Shown piece by piece: positions 45,154 to 53,082 of a stretch of DNA of 64,000 nucleotides (its first letter is position 1; each line of letters begins with the position of its first letter). The position numbers and the translations under genes are program-made. The notes beneath the pieces are model-generated. The model was not told where the DNA came from, searched no databases, and saw only the letters and a program-made list of their open reading frames with translations. Origin of the DNA: Streptomyces sp. NBC_00654. Lineage in GTDB: Bacteria > Actinomycetota > Actinomycetes > Streptomycetales > Streptomycetaceae. The DNA lies in assembly GCF_026341775.1 (NCBI RefSeq), contig NZ_JAPEOB010000001.1:2108001-2172000 (forward strand), given 5' to 3'.

Positions 45154-46983
45154 ATGAATTCCCCTCGCCGGGTACGTCGGGACGAGGAACTGGGCGCACG
45201 GCAGAGCACCGAGGGAACAACGGCGGCGGACGACGCCGAAGAATTCCGGCCGGTGCGGGGCGCCGAGGGCCGATCGGTGCCCGACGGCCGGCTGGACGGT
45301 AGCGGCATCACGGAACTGCGGATCCTCCCGCCACTGGCCATCGGTCGCTTCGGGTCGTCCGGCGAGCCGATGGACAACTACCACGCCGTGGTCCGCGAAC
45401 CGACCGGATATCGCGAGCTGCAGCCCGCGCCGACCTTGCACGTCGACCCTGACAGCGGAGCGATCACGGAGGAGACACAGCCGGCTGAGGTCCGATTCCG
45501 GGACAGCACGGGCCGGATCCGTCCGGTGGCGCCCTTCCTGGAATTGTGGGCCCGCTTCGGCACCGGCGACCTGGAACCCCTCACCACCGCACGCCTCGAA
45601 GCCGCCGGCCTGACCCCCGCCGACCTCCGCTGGCGGGTTGTGGTGGCCAACCTCAAGGCCGCGCGGCGCACGGGGGACGTCAAGGACGGGATCCACGCCG
45701 ACACCGGGCCGTTCAACGACCACGCCGAGCATCCGCTCGCCGGGCGCGCCGACAATTTCCAAGCAGGTAAGTCGATTTCGCTCGGCACGGTCCGCTTCAT
45801 CAGGCCGACGGCCGAATTCCCCGAGATCCGGATGCGTTTCGTGCCCAGCCGGGGCGCGGTGTTCGGGGCACGGCCGGGTGATCCACAGGTCAGCGACGAC
45901 GTGTACGACCCCGCCGTGGGGCGCTGGGACGACCACTTCGACGGCGACCCGGCCGCGCCACTGGTGACCTTCCCGGCCCAGACCTACGAGGGCACGCTCG
46001 ACCAACAGGGGCAGCGCTACATCTCCAAGGGCTACGTGGACGACGCCTGTGACGGAATCGTCGGTGTCGAGGTCACCATCGGCGGTCAGGTGCTCAGCGC
46101 GTCGGCCCGGATCTGCTCCGGGGTGCCCGACTTCGCGCCGGACAGTTTCCACGTCCGTACGTTGCAGGACGACCTCGTTCAGGCGCTGTTCGGGCCCACC
46201 GTGTCCGGTGAGCTGGACCGGGACGAAGTGGAGGACACCCTGCGCCGCGCCCTGGAGACGGTGCGCCTGATGAACACGATGGCCATGAACGCGGACCAGG
46301 GGATCGGCGGCGTCGCGACGAACGCCACCAACCAGGCGCGGCACGAGACCGCCGAGTACGAGCGCGCCTTCGAACCCGTCTTCGGCCAGGGCGAGGCTCC
46401 CTACCACCAGGTCCTGGCGATTCATGAGCAGCTCATGACGAGCTGGCAGAACGGCGTACTGCCCATCCCGCGTGATCTGATCCGTTCCTACGACGAAGCC
46501 GGTGATTTCTCGACCATGGCACGCCAGAAGATGCCGGCGCTCATGCGCGGCAGCGACACCCTGGAGCTGGCGCTCACCCGCCGTCAGATCGAGCTCCTGC
46601 GTCGTGCCGCCCTGGAGACGCAGGCCACGACCGAGCCCGAGCGCATGATGCTCCGTCTGGTGGAGTTCTTCCGCGCGATGGCTCCCCTCCATGAGCACAT
46701 TCCCACGGAGTCGGGTCCGTTGTCGGACCTCTTCGTGCATCCCCTGGACCTGCTGGATCACGTCCGTACGGCGAACGCCCAGGGACCGCTCGCGGGAGCG
46801 GAGGCCGGGCAGCGCCTGGTGACCCCGGGCGACGTGGAGGCCTCGGCGTTCGTACGCCTGCTGCGCCGCGAGGACCACCCCATGCACGGACCGTTCAGCC
46901 GCACCGTGCCCGGCACCGACAGGACCGGCCTCGAGATCGTCGAGGCCTGGATCGCCGCGATGCAGCCGGACGGGGACGAGTGA
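45154..46983 (+). CDS. LodA-like quinoprotein, N-terminal half as separate subunit
   Basis: A 609-residue soluble protein without signal peptide. After a charged 50-residue leader, ITELRILPPLAIGRFGSS matches the opening of LodA/GoxA-type CTQ oxidases (pattern I-x-P-A-I-G-I-A-R-V-G-N-S), followed by AEVRFRDSTGRIRPVAPF in the expected place. Family members are one chain of about 650-750 residues whose C-terminal part holds the quinone Cys and Trp; here that part is missing and the only two cysteines (DDACDG, ARICSG) are mid-protein. The next gene supplies the missing part. The C-terminal 250 residues are helical and unlike LodA, perhaps a subunit interface. I infer the large subunit of a split oxidase or dehydrogenase. 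Confidence 0.65.
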   Translation: MNSPRRVRRDEELGARQSTEGTTAADDAEEFRPVRGAEGRSVPDGRLDGSGITELRILPPLAIGRFGSSGEPMDNYHAVVREPTGYRELQPAPTLHVDPDSGAITEETQPAEVRFRDSTGRIRPVAPFLELWARFGTGDLEPLTTARLEAAGLTPADLRWRVVVANLKAARRTGDVKDGIHADTGPFNDHAEHPLAGRADNFQAGKSISLGTVRFIRPTAEFPEIRMRFVPSRGAVFGARPGDPQVSDDVYDPAVGRWDDHFDGDPAAPLVTFPAQTYEGTLDQQGQRYISKGYVDDACDGIVGVEVTIGGQVLSASARICSGVPDFAPDSFHVRTLQDDLVQALFGPTVSGELDRDEVEDTLRRALETVRLMNTMAMNADQGIGGVATNATNQARHETAEYERAFEPVFGQGEAPYHQVLAIHEQLMTSWQNGVLPIPRDLIRSYDEAGDFSTMARQKMPALMRGSDTLELALTRRQIELLRRAALETQATTEPERMMLRLVEFFRAMAPLHEHIPTESGPLSDLFVHPLDLLDHVRTANAQGPLAGAEAGQRLVTPGDVEASAFVRLLRREDHPMHGPFSRTVPGTDRTGLEIVEAWIAAMQPDGDE

Positions 46984-47037
46984 CGACCGCCATCCGCGCC
47001 GCCCCCATCACCGTCATCGCAGAGCCCAGGAGTAGCC

Positions 47038-47841
47038 GTGGAACCGATCGCGCCCCGGAACCTGACCGCCCAGCTCGCGTACCGGGCGCGTGGCAACCCT
47101 CCCGGTACGACCCCGGCGTCCTCCGTCGGCAACTTCTACCCGGGCCTTGAACTGGACCTGCGTAATCTGTGGCGCCGTGTCTTCGCCGGAATCCAACTGC
47201 ACGAGGCGGTCGCCCTGGTCCTGGCCGTCGACGACGACGCGCCCGAAGAGGTGCGGGGGCTTGTCGGCGAGATCCTTCTCGCCGTGGACGGGCATCCGGT
47301 CTGGATCGAGGTCGTCGGCCCACGGTCACCCGGAGGGGCCGACGAGAGTCTGGGCAACTGGTCCTTGGAATGGTCGAACGCCCTTGCCGACGTCGCGCAG
47401 AAGGCAGGGCAGGAAGTCCGGTGCACGTTCACCAAGGGCGACGACGATCAGCAGGACGTCTCGCTGAGGGTCCGGAAGATCTTTGAGGAGTCCGGGCCCG
47501 AGGGCGGGGAGGATGCCCGCACCGCGGTGCTCAGCCGTCAGCTCGCCGAGCCCGGTGAGCTGACACAGAGCCTCTGTTCCCCGTGGCAGAACGACTTCAT
47601 CGGCTGCGGTTGCTATTACTGGGCCGCCAGCCGGCCCGACTACGTCAACGTCGAGGCGGACGAGGCCAAGGGCAGCCGAGGCCACAACTGGCTCCAGCGC
47701 GATCGGACACCCACCACACCCAAGGTCTACACGCTTCGTCAGTCGGACCTGCTCCAGCACGAGGACATCATCGCCAGTTGGGAGGACAAGCTCAGCTTCG
47801 TCCTTGAGGGAAAGGACGACCATGACCGCGACGGTGACTGA
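47038..47841 (+). CDS. LodA-like C-terminal half, candidate quinone-bearing subunit
   Basis: A 267-residue soluble protein from GTG 47038 (CAGGAG upstream). SSVGNFYPGLELDLRNLW at 28-45 and ELTQSLCSPWQNDFIGCGCY, continuing YWAASRPDY, at 174-202 match what I recall of the LodA C-terminal half (FYPGIE and PWQADF..C..WWPAQRPD). Cysteines are C129, C180, C190 and C192; tryptophans in range are W183, W195 and W218. The residue before VGNFYPG is Ser where I recall Cys in LodA, so the crosslink may use a different cysteine. It sits between the large subunit and a QhpD-type radical SAM gene, so it is the likely substrate for thioether and quinone formation. Function inferred. Confidence 0.65.
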   Translation: MEPIAPRNLTAQLAYRARGNPPGTTPASSVGNFYPGLELDLRNLWRRVFAGIQLHEAVALVLAVDDDAPEEVRGLVGEILLAVDGHPVWIEVVGPRSPGGADESLGNWSLEWSNALADVAQKAGQEVRCTFTKGDDDQQDVSLRVRKIFEESGPEGGEDARTAVLSRQLAEPGELTQSLCSPWQNDFIGCGCYYWAASRPDYVNVEADEAKGSRGHNWLQRDRTPTTPKVYTLRQSDLLQHEDIIASWEDKLSFVLEGKDDHDRDGD

Positions 47842-49156
47842 GCCCCGGGTCCGCGGCTATCACTTGTTCGACGGAGGGAACGGCCCGCACATCCTTGTCT
47901 CCGCGGGTTCGCTCGTCTACGCGATTCCGCCGGAGGCCCGGGAGCTCTTCGAGGACGCGGCCGAGGCGCGGGACGAGGCCGCCGCGAGCGCCCTGCTCGC
48001 CCGGTTCGGTCTCGACGTCCCGGTAGCGCTCGACGAGGTCCCCGGCGAGGTCCCCCTGCGCTCCATCTCCCTCGCCATCGCGCAGACCTGCAACTTGGGC
48101 TGCACCTACTGCTATGCGGAGCAGGGCGACTTCGGCGGTGCCGCCAAGCTCATGTCCGAGCAGGTCGCCCACGCGACGGTCGACCGCCTGGTGGACGACG
48201 CGGCGGCCGGGGAGCGGATCACCATCGCGTTCCTCGGCGGCGAGCCGCTCGCCAATCGCCGTGTACTGCGGTCCGCCACCGAGCACGCCGCCGTGCGCGC
48301 CGCGGAGCGCGGAGTCCGCGTCGGATACTCGATCACGACGAACGGAACACTGGTCAGGCCCGATGACGCCGAATTCTTCGCACGGCACGGATTCGCCGTC
48401 ACCGTCAGCCTCGACGGCGTGGGCGCCGTCCACGACCGGCTGCGCCCCGCAAGGAACGGACGGCCCACCTACGAACGGGTGCTCAGGCGTCTGGAGCCGC
48501 TGCTGAACGACCGACGGGGGACCATGAATGTCTCCGCCCGCGTCACCGTGACACCGCGGAACCTGTCTCTTCCGGAGACGCTGGAGGAATTCATCTCCCT
48601 GGGGTTCGACAGTGTCGGGTTCTCGCCGATGCTCAGCTCGCCCACCGGCGCCGACGAGATGGCCGGGTCCGACCTGAACATCATGCTCGAACAGATGACC
48701 GCCTGCGCCGAGCGCTTCGAGGAGCGGGTCGAGAAGGGCATCGCCTATCCGTTCCTCAACGCCGTCAACGCGCTGCGGGAGATCCACCGGGGTACCCACC
48801 GCCCGTACCCGTGCGGTGCCGGAGCGGGATATCTGGGCGCGTCCGCCGACGGTGAGCTGTTTGCCTGCCACCGTTTCGTCGGGGACGACGAGCGCAAGAT
48901 GGGCGACGTCCTCACCGGGGTGGATCCAGCGCGGCAGCTGAAATGGCTGGACGACCGGCATGTGCATCGGCAGCAGCCGTGCTCCGACTGCTGGGCGCGG
49001 TACCTGTGCGGCGGGGGATGCCATCACGAGGTGATCGGGCGTGGCCGCCCGGCCTGTGACTACATCCGGGGCTGGCTCCACCATTGCCTGTGCATGTACG
49101 CGCGGCTGACGGAGAAGCGACCGGACTACCTCGACGTGATCGGCCCCGGCCGGTGA
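47822..49156 (+). CDS. Radical SAM/SPASM maturase, QhpD-like
   Basis: A 444-residue radical SAM enzyme. The SAM cluster motif is C90-x3-C94-x2-C97 (TCNLGCTYCYA), GGEP at 139-142. The C-terminal SPASM/twitch domain has C331, C349, C387, C390, C396, C400, C412 and C422 in PYPCGAGAGYLG, FACHRF, PCSDCWARYLCGGGCHHE and ACDYIRGWLHHC. This closely follows QhpD, which makes Cys-to-Asp/Glu thioether links in the gamma subunit of quinohemoprotein amine dehydrogenase. ATG 47822 has AGGGAAAGG upstream and overlaps the preceding gene by 20 bp, so it is coupled to its probable substrate. No PqqD-like domain is obvious, but the N-terminal 80 residues (YHLF...LFEDAAEA) may bind the peptide. Confidence 0.85.
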   Translation: MTATVTEPRVRGYHLFDGGNGPHILVSAGSLVYAIPPEARELFEDAAEARDEAAASALLARFGLDVPVALDEVPGEVPLRSISLAIAQTCNLGCTYCYAEQGDFGGAAKLMSEQVAHATVDRLVDDAAAGERITIAFLGGEPLANRRVLRSATEHAAVRAAERGVRVGYSITTNGTLVRPDDAEFFARHGFAVTVSLDGVGAVHDRLRPARNGRPTYERVLRRLEPLLNDRRGTMNVSARVTVTPRNLSLPETLEEFISLGFDSVGFSPMLSSPTGADEMAGSDLNIMLEQMTACAERFEERVEKGIAYPFLNAVNALREIHRGTHRPYPCGAGAGYLGASADGELFACHRFVGDDERKMGDVLTGVDPARQLKWLDDRHVHRQQPCSDCWARYLCGGGCHHEVIGRGRPACDYIRGWLHHCLCMYARLTEKRPDYLDVIGPGR

Positions 49157-50208
49157 CGATGTCCGTCCGGGCGGACATCTGCGTGATCGGCGGCGGGCCC
49201 GCGGGCTCGACCGCCGCCCGCCAGCTCGCCCTGCTGGGGCATTCCGTCCACCTTGTGGAACGTGCGGTGTTCCCCCGCCGCCGGCTCGGTGACTGTCTGG
49301 CGCTGGGGATCTCTCAGGTCCTGGGCGCCCTGGGCCATCCCGCCCCCGCCGGGGTGCGCCCCGCGGAGCTGCTCGCGCGGTGGGCGGGCGCCGAGCACCG
49401 CGCACCGACGTTCGTCGCCGACCGCGGCGTCTTCGACGCGTTTCTGCTGGACGCGGCGCGGACGGCCGGAGTACAGGTGTCGCAGCCCGCGCTCGCCCGG
49501 CGCCCGCGCCGGCATGACGACGGCTGGCGCATCGAGGTGCGGCAGGCCGACCGACGCTTCGATCTGGACTGCGGGTTCCTCATCGACGCCGGCGGACGGA
49601 CGGGTCTGCTTCGCCAGAACCGCCGCCGCGCGGGGGCGCGTACCACCGCTCTCTACGGATACTGGCGACCGGGGGTGCGGGACGGTCCCGACGTCCGTGT
49701 CGAGGCGGGCTACGACGAGTGGCTCTGCGCCGCGCTGCTGCCGGACGACACGATCAACGCGATGGTCTTCGTCGAGCGCGCCCGGTGTGTCGCGCTGGAC
49801 AAAGACGCACGGCGGCGGCTCTACCGTTCGATGCTGTCCGCCTCGGACCTGGTCGGTCCCTGGCTGGGCACACAGATCACCGGAACGTTCGCCTGCGATG
49901 CCACGAGCTCGATCGCCGAGGGCACCGTCGGCCGTGACTGGATCAAGATCGGTGAGGCGGCGCTGACCCTCGACCCACTGTCCGCGCAAGGCGTTCAGAC
50001 CGCGATGACCACTGCCATGCAAGGCAGCCTGGCTGCCCACAGCATCCTCCGTCGGCCCGGCACCGCCGCCACGGTCGCCTCCTTCTACCAAGCGCACCTG
50101 CAGCGTCTCGCCCGACATCACGACGGGCTGGCCGCTGAGCACTACAAGCGTCAGTGCCGGGTACAGGACCGGCAGTTCTGGATCCCTCGGGCCATCGCAC
50201 CATCCTGA
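49153..50208 (+). CDS. FAD-dependent oxidoreductase, LodB/QhpG-like
   Basis: A 351-residue flavoprotein. FAD motif GGGPAGSTAARQLA at 13-26; RRRLGDCLALG and a final WIKIGEAALTLDPLSAQGVQ (the GD/DPL motif of halogenase-like monooxygenases). This is the group that includes LodB and QhpG, which hydroxylate a protein tryptophan during CTQ formation. The GTG at 49153 overlaps the radical SAM stop (GTGA); an ATG two codons later is possible. As last gene of the four, it would modify the tryptophan of the small subunit. The hallmark halogenase WxWxIP is absent, which fits a monooxygenase. Confidence 0.82.
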   Translation: MTMSVRADICVIGGGPAGSTAARQLALLGHSVHLVERAVFPRRRLGDCLALGISQVLGALGHPAPAGVRPAELLARWAGAEHRAPTFVADRGVFDAFLLDAARTAGVQVSQPALARRPRRHDDGWRIEVRQADRRFDLDCGFLIDAGGRTGLLRQNRRRAGARTTALYGYWRPGVRDGPDVRVEAGYDEWLCAALLPDDTINAMVFVERARCVALDKDARRRLYRSMLSASDLVGPWLGTQITGTFACDATSSIAEGTVGRDWIKIGEAALTLDPLSAQGVQTAMTTAMQGSLAAHSILRRPGTAATVASFYQAHLQRLARHHDGLAAEHYKRQCRVQDRQFWIPRAIAPS

Positions 50209-50275
50209 GTACCCGTCCCCCGACCCGGGACCTCCGTGAGTCCCCGCCGAACCCGGAACGGTGCACTGTCAGCCG

Positions 50276-50296
50276 GCTCAGTCCTGAGGGCTGAGC
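50276..50296. terminator. Hairpin between convergent operons
   Basis: GCTCAGTCC (50276-50284) and GGGCTGAGC (50288-50296) form a 9-bp stem with one T-G pair and a TGA loop, between the flavoprotein gene and the siderophore-interacting gene. Confidence 0.6.
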
Positions 50297-50315
50297 GGGT
50301 GAGGGCCGCCCCGGG

Positions 50316-51209
50316 TCACAGGCCGAGCGTGCTGAGGCGGGCCTCGTACCGGATGGTGAGGTCCTCGGGCTCGTCGGCCGGGCTGTCCCACATGCTGTCC
50401 AGCTCGGCACGGACGGCGGCGGGCAGTGCTTCGTAGCGTTCGGTCCAGGAGTCGCCGTCCGGCATCCAGTAGCCGACGACCTTGAAGCGGTCGGCGGGAA
50501 GCTTCAGGTCCTTGCGCAGGTAGCGGCGTACGGCGCGCAGGGCGTCCGTCCGGCCCGCGACCCATACATAGCCGCCGGTCAGGTCCGTGCCGGGCGGGAT
50601 CGCGGCGGCGACCAGTTCGGCCAGGCGGCTGGGGCCATGTCCGTTGCCGCCGTAGGTCCAGGTCGCCCGGACGTCGGGCCGGCCGGTGAGGGGCTGCACG
50701 CAGGAGGTGTCGGGCACTTCGAGGACGGCCCGGGTCGTGATGTGGTCCGGGGTGTCCTCGGCGATGCGGCCGACGGCGGGCAGACCGCTCAGATCGGAGA
50801 CCAGGACCTGCCACGCCAGGTCGGCCGGGGGACTGTAGAGGCCGGTGGGGGAGTTGAGACCGATCACGTCTCCGGGCGCGGCGGCGGCGGCCCAGCCCGA
50901 TGCCGTGCCGTGGCCGTGCAGTACGAAGTCGATGTCGATCTCGCCGGCCTCCGGGCGGACGGCCCGGATGGTGTACGTCCGTACGGGCGCCTCGGGCTGC
51001 CCTTCGGGGGTCTGCCAGCCGCCGTTCTCCGTCGGGTCGGGCAGGGAGACGTCCGTGCGGTCGGGGCCGTGGGGGAAGAACAGCCGGACGTACTCGTCGC
51101 CGACACCCGTGGACGTGAACGCGGCGAGGCCCCCGCCGTGGAACGTGACGCGGGCCATGGACGGGGTGAGCTGCCGGACGCGGGCCACCACGGCGCGGTG
51201 AATGGTCAT
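50316..51209 (-). CDS. Siderophore-interacting protein (ferric-siderophore reductase)
   Basis: A 297-residue SIP/ViuB-type flavoreductase. N-terminal FAD-binding segment VRTYTIRAVRPEAGEIDIDF (RxYTxR and the acidic FVLHG) and C-terminal SIP domain with YVWVAGRTDALRAVRRYLR and KVVGYWMPDG. It reduces ferric-siderophore in the cytoplasm with NAD(P)H to release Fe(II). ATG 51209, no perfect RBS. Last gene of the leftward iron operon, 82 bp after the ABC gene. Confidence 0.92.
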   Translation of the reverse strand: MTIHRAVVARVRQLTPSMARVTFHGGGLAAFTSTGVGDEYVRLFFPHGPDRTDVSLPDPTENGGWQTPEGQPEAPVRTYTIRAVRPEAGEIDIDFVLHGHGTASGWAAAAAPGDVIGLNSPTGLYSPPADLAWQVLVSDLSGLPAVGRIAEDTPDHITTRAVLEVPDTSCVQPLTGRPDVRATWTYGGNGHGPSRLAELVAAAIPPGTDLTGGYVWVAGRTDALRAVRRYLRKDLKLPADRFKVVGYWMPDGDSWTERYEALPAAVRAELDSMWDSPADEPEDLTIRYEARLSTLGL

Positions 51210-51291
51210 GGGTGCTGCTCCTTCGTGTGCGGGGTCGGGTCGGGGGTGGGTGCTGCGGTCGGGGTGGGTGGAGGCGGGGCGGTGGTGGTCC

Positions 51292-53082
51292 TCACGGCTG
51301 CCGGGCCCCGCCGGTACCGGCGGCCGTGCCGGTGTACGCCTGCCAGAGCGCGGCGTACTCGCCCTCGGAGGCCAGCAGTTCGCTGTGCGTGCCGTACTCG
51401 GCGACCTCACCGTGGCGGAGGGTCAGGACGTGGTCCGCGTCGCGCGCCTGTTCCAGGTGGTGCGCCACGATCACACTGGTGCGTCCGCGGGCGACGCGTT
51501 CGAGCGCCGTCCGCAGAAGCGTGCGGGTCTGCGGACCGGACTGTGCGGTGGCCTCGTCGAGGATGACGACGTCCGGGTCGGCGAGCAGCGCGCGGGCCAG
51601 CGCGAGGTGCTGGACCGATCCGTCGTCCAGCGGGGTGCCAGCGGCGCCGAGGACGGTGTCGAGTCCCGATTCCGGTTCCAGCGCCCAGTCGGCTCCGGCC
51701 TCGCGCAGGGCGGCGCGGAGTTCCTCGTCGGTGGCGGTGGGCCGGGCGATCCTCAGGTTGTCGGCCAGGGTGCCGCCGAACAGATGGATCTCCTGGGTGA
51801 CCAGATACCGGGTGGCGGAGTGAACGCCCTCCGCGTCCCCGGTGATGATCTCGCCGCGGTCCGGTTCGCCCAGGCCCGCGATCAGATGGGCCAGCGTGCT
51901 CTTGCCCGAGCCGCTGGCGCCCACGAGCGCGAGGCTCGTACCCGCGGGGATGTGGAGCGAGACATCGTGCAGGGCGGGGCGCGTTCCGTCGTACGAGAAC
52001 GAGACCCCCTTCACGTCGATCGCCGGGCGGTGGCGCGTATCCGCCCGGCCGTCCCGCCCGTCGCCGGTGCCGGTGCTGTCGCTGTCGCGCCCGCGGCCCA
52101 GGTCGGTGATGCCCACGAGCCGGGACAGCCCCGCCGTCGCCCGCTGGATGTCGTCCAGACTCCCCAGCAGCGCCCCGACCGGACCGAAGAGACGGTGGAA
52201 GTAGAGGGCGGCGGCCGTGGCGGCGCCCACCGAGATGGCCCCGGAGTCCAGCAGCACGAAGCCCGTGACCAGCACGGCGGCCAGGCCGATGAACTCCGCC
52301 GCGTTGAGCAGGCCCGTGAACCGGTTGCGCAGCCGTACGCCGTCGCGCTGCCGTGCGATGGCCAGTTCGCTGTGTCCGGCCAGCTCGCCGAGGTGCTGGT
52401 CCTGGGTCCGGTACGTACGGATGGTCTCGGCGCCGTGCACCGCCTCGATCACGGACTGGCCGCGTGTGGACTCCAGCCGGCGGATGTCCCCGTACACGAC
52501 GTGCGAGCGGGAGAGGAACTGCCGGGTGGCGAACACATGAACGGGCAGGCAGATCAGGCCGGCGAGGGCCAGACGGAGATCGAGGACCGCGAGGCCCACC
52601 AGGCTGAGGCCGATCGTGAAGCTCGCGTTGGTGACATCGGGAAGCACGTCCGAGGCCGCTTCGGAAACCGCTTCGACATCGCGGGTCACCCGGGAGACGA
52701 CATCGGAACTGTCCGAGGACTCCAGCGTGCTCGCCGGAAGGTGGACCGCGGTCTCGAACACGTCCTCGCGCAGGGCGGCGAGGACGCCCTGGACGAGGAC
52801 GACCAGCATCCGGCCGCCCGCGTAGGCGAGCGCGGCCCCGGCGACGGCGACGAGTACGAGGACGACGCCGAGCACGGTGATACGGCCCCGCCCCGCCCCG
52901 TCCGCGACGGCGTCCACGATGTCACCGAGGACCTGGGGGGTGGCGAGGGTGACGGCCGTACCGCCGAGCAGGGTGAGCAGCGACACGGCGAGCCGGCCGC
53001 GGTGCGCGCCGAGCCGGTGGACGAGCTCCTCGCGGGTGCGGCGGGGGCCGGCGATGGGCAGGGTGCCTTTCGCGGGGGTCAC
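51292..53082 (-). CDS. ABC transporter, fused membrane and ATPase (IrtB-like), non-canonical signature
   Basis: A 596-residue half-transporter with six membrane helices (about 30-300) and a C-terminal ATPase. Walker A GASGSGKS at 388-395 and Walker B VVILDE at 505-510 are intact, as is the switch histidine (VAHHLE), but the signature is LDDGSVQ (485-491) in place of LSGGQ. Its GTG overlaps the stop of the partner gene at 53079 (GTGA). The partner has the opposite defect, so the two form one good ATP site. Next to siderophore uptake genes they resemble the mycobacterial IrtAB importer. It lacks the IrtA SIP fusion; a separate SIP gene follows instead. Confidence 0.88.
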   Translation of the reverse strand: MTPAKGTLPIAGPRRTREELVHRLGAHRGRLAVSLLTLLGGTAVTLATPQVLGDIVDAVADGAGRGRITVLGVVLVLVAVAGAALAYAGGRMLVVLVQGVLAALREDVFETAVHLPASTLESSDSSDVVSRVTRDVEAVSEAASDVLPDVTNASFTIGLSLVGLAVLDLRLALAGLICLPVHVFATRQFLSRSHVVYGDIRRLESTRGQSVIEAVHGAETIRTYRTQDQHLGELAGHSELAIARQRDGVRLRNRFTGLLNAAEFIGLAAVLVTGFVLLDSGAISVGAATAAALYFHRLFGPVGALLGSLDDIQRATAGLSRLVGITDLGRGRDSDSTGTGDGRDGRADTRHRPAIDVKGVSFSYDGTRPALHDVSLHIPAGTSLALVGASGSGKSTLAHLIAGLGEPDRGEIITGDAEGVHSATRYLVTQEIHLFGGTLADNLRIARPTATDEELRAALREAGADWALEPESGLDTVLGAAGTPLDDGSVQHLALARALLADPDVVILDEATAQSGPQTRTLLRTALERVARGRTSVIVAHHLEQARDADHVLTLRHGEVAEYGTHSELLASEGEYAALWQAYTGTAAGTGGARQP

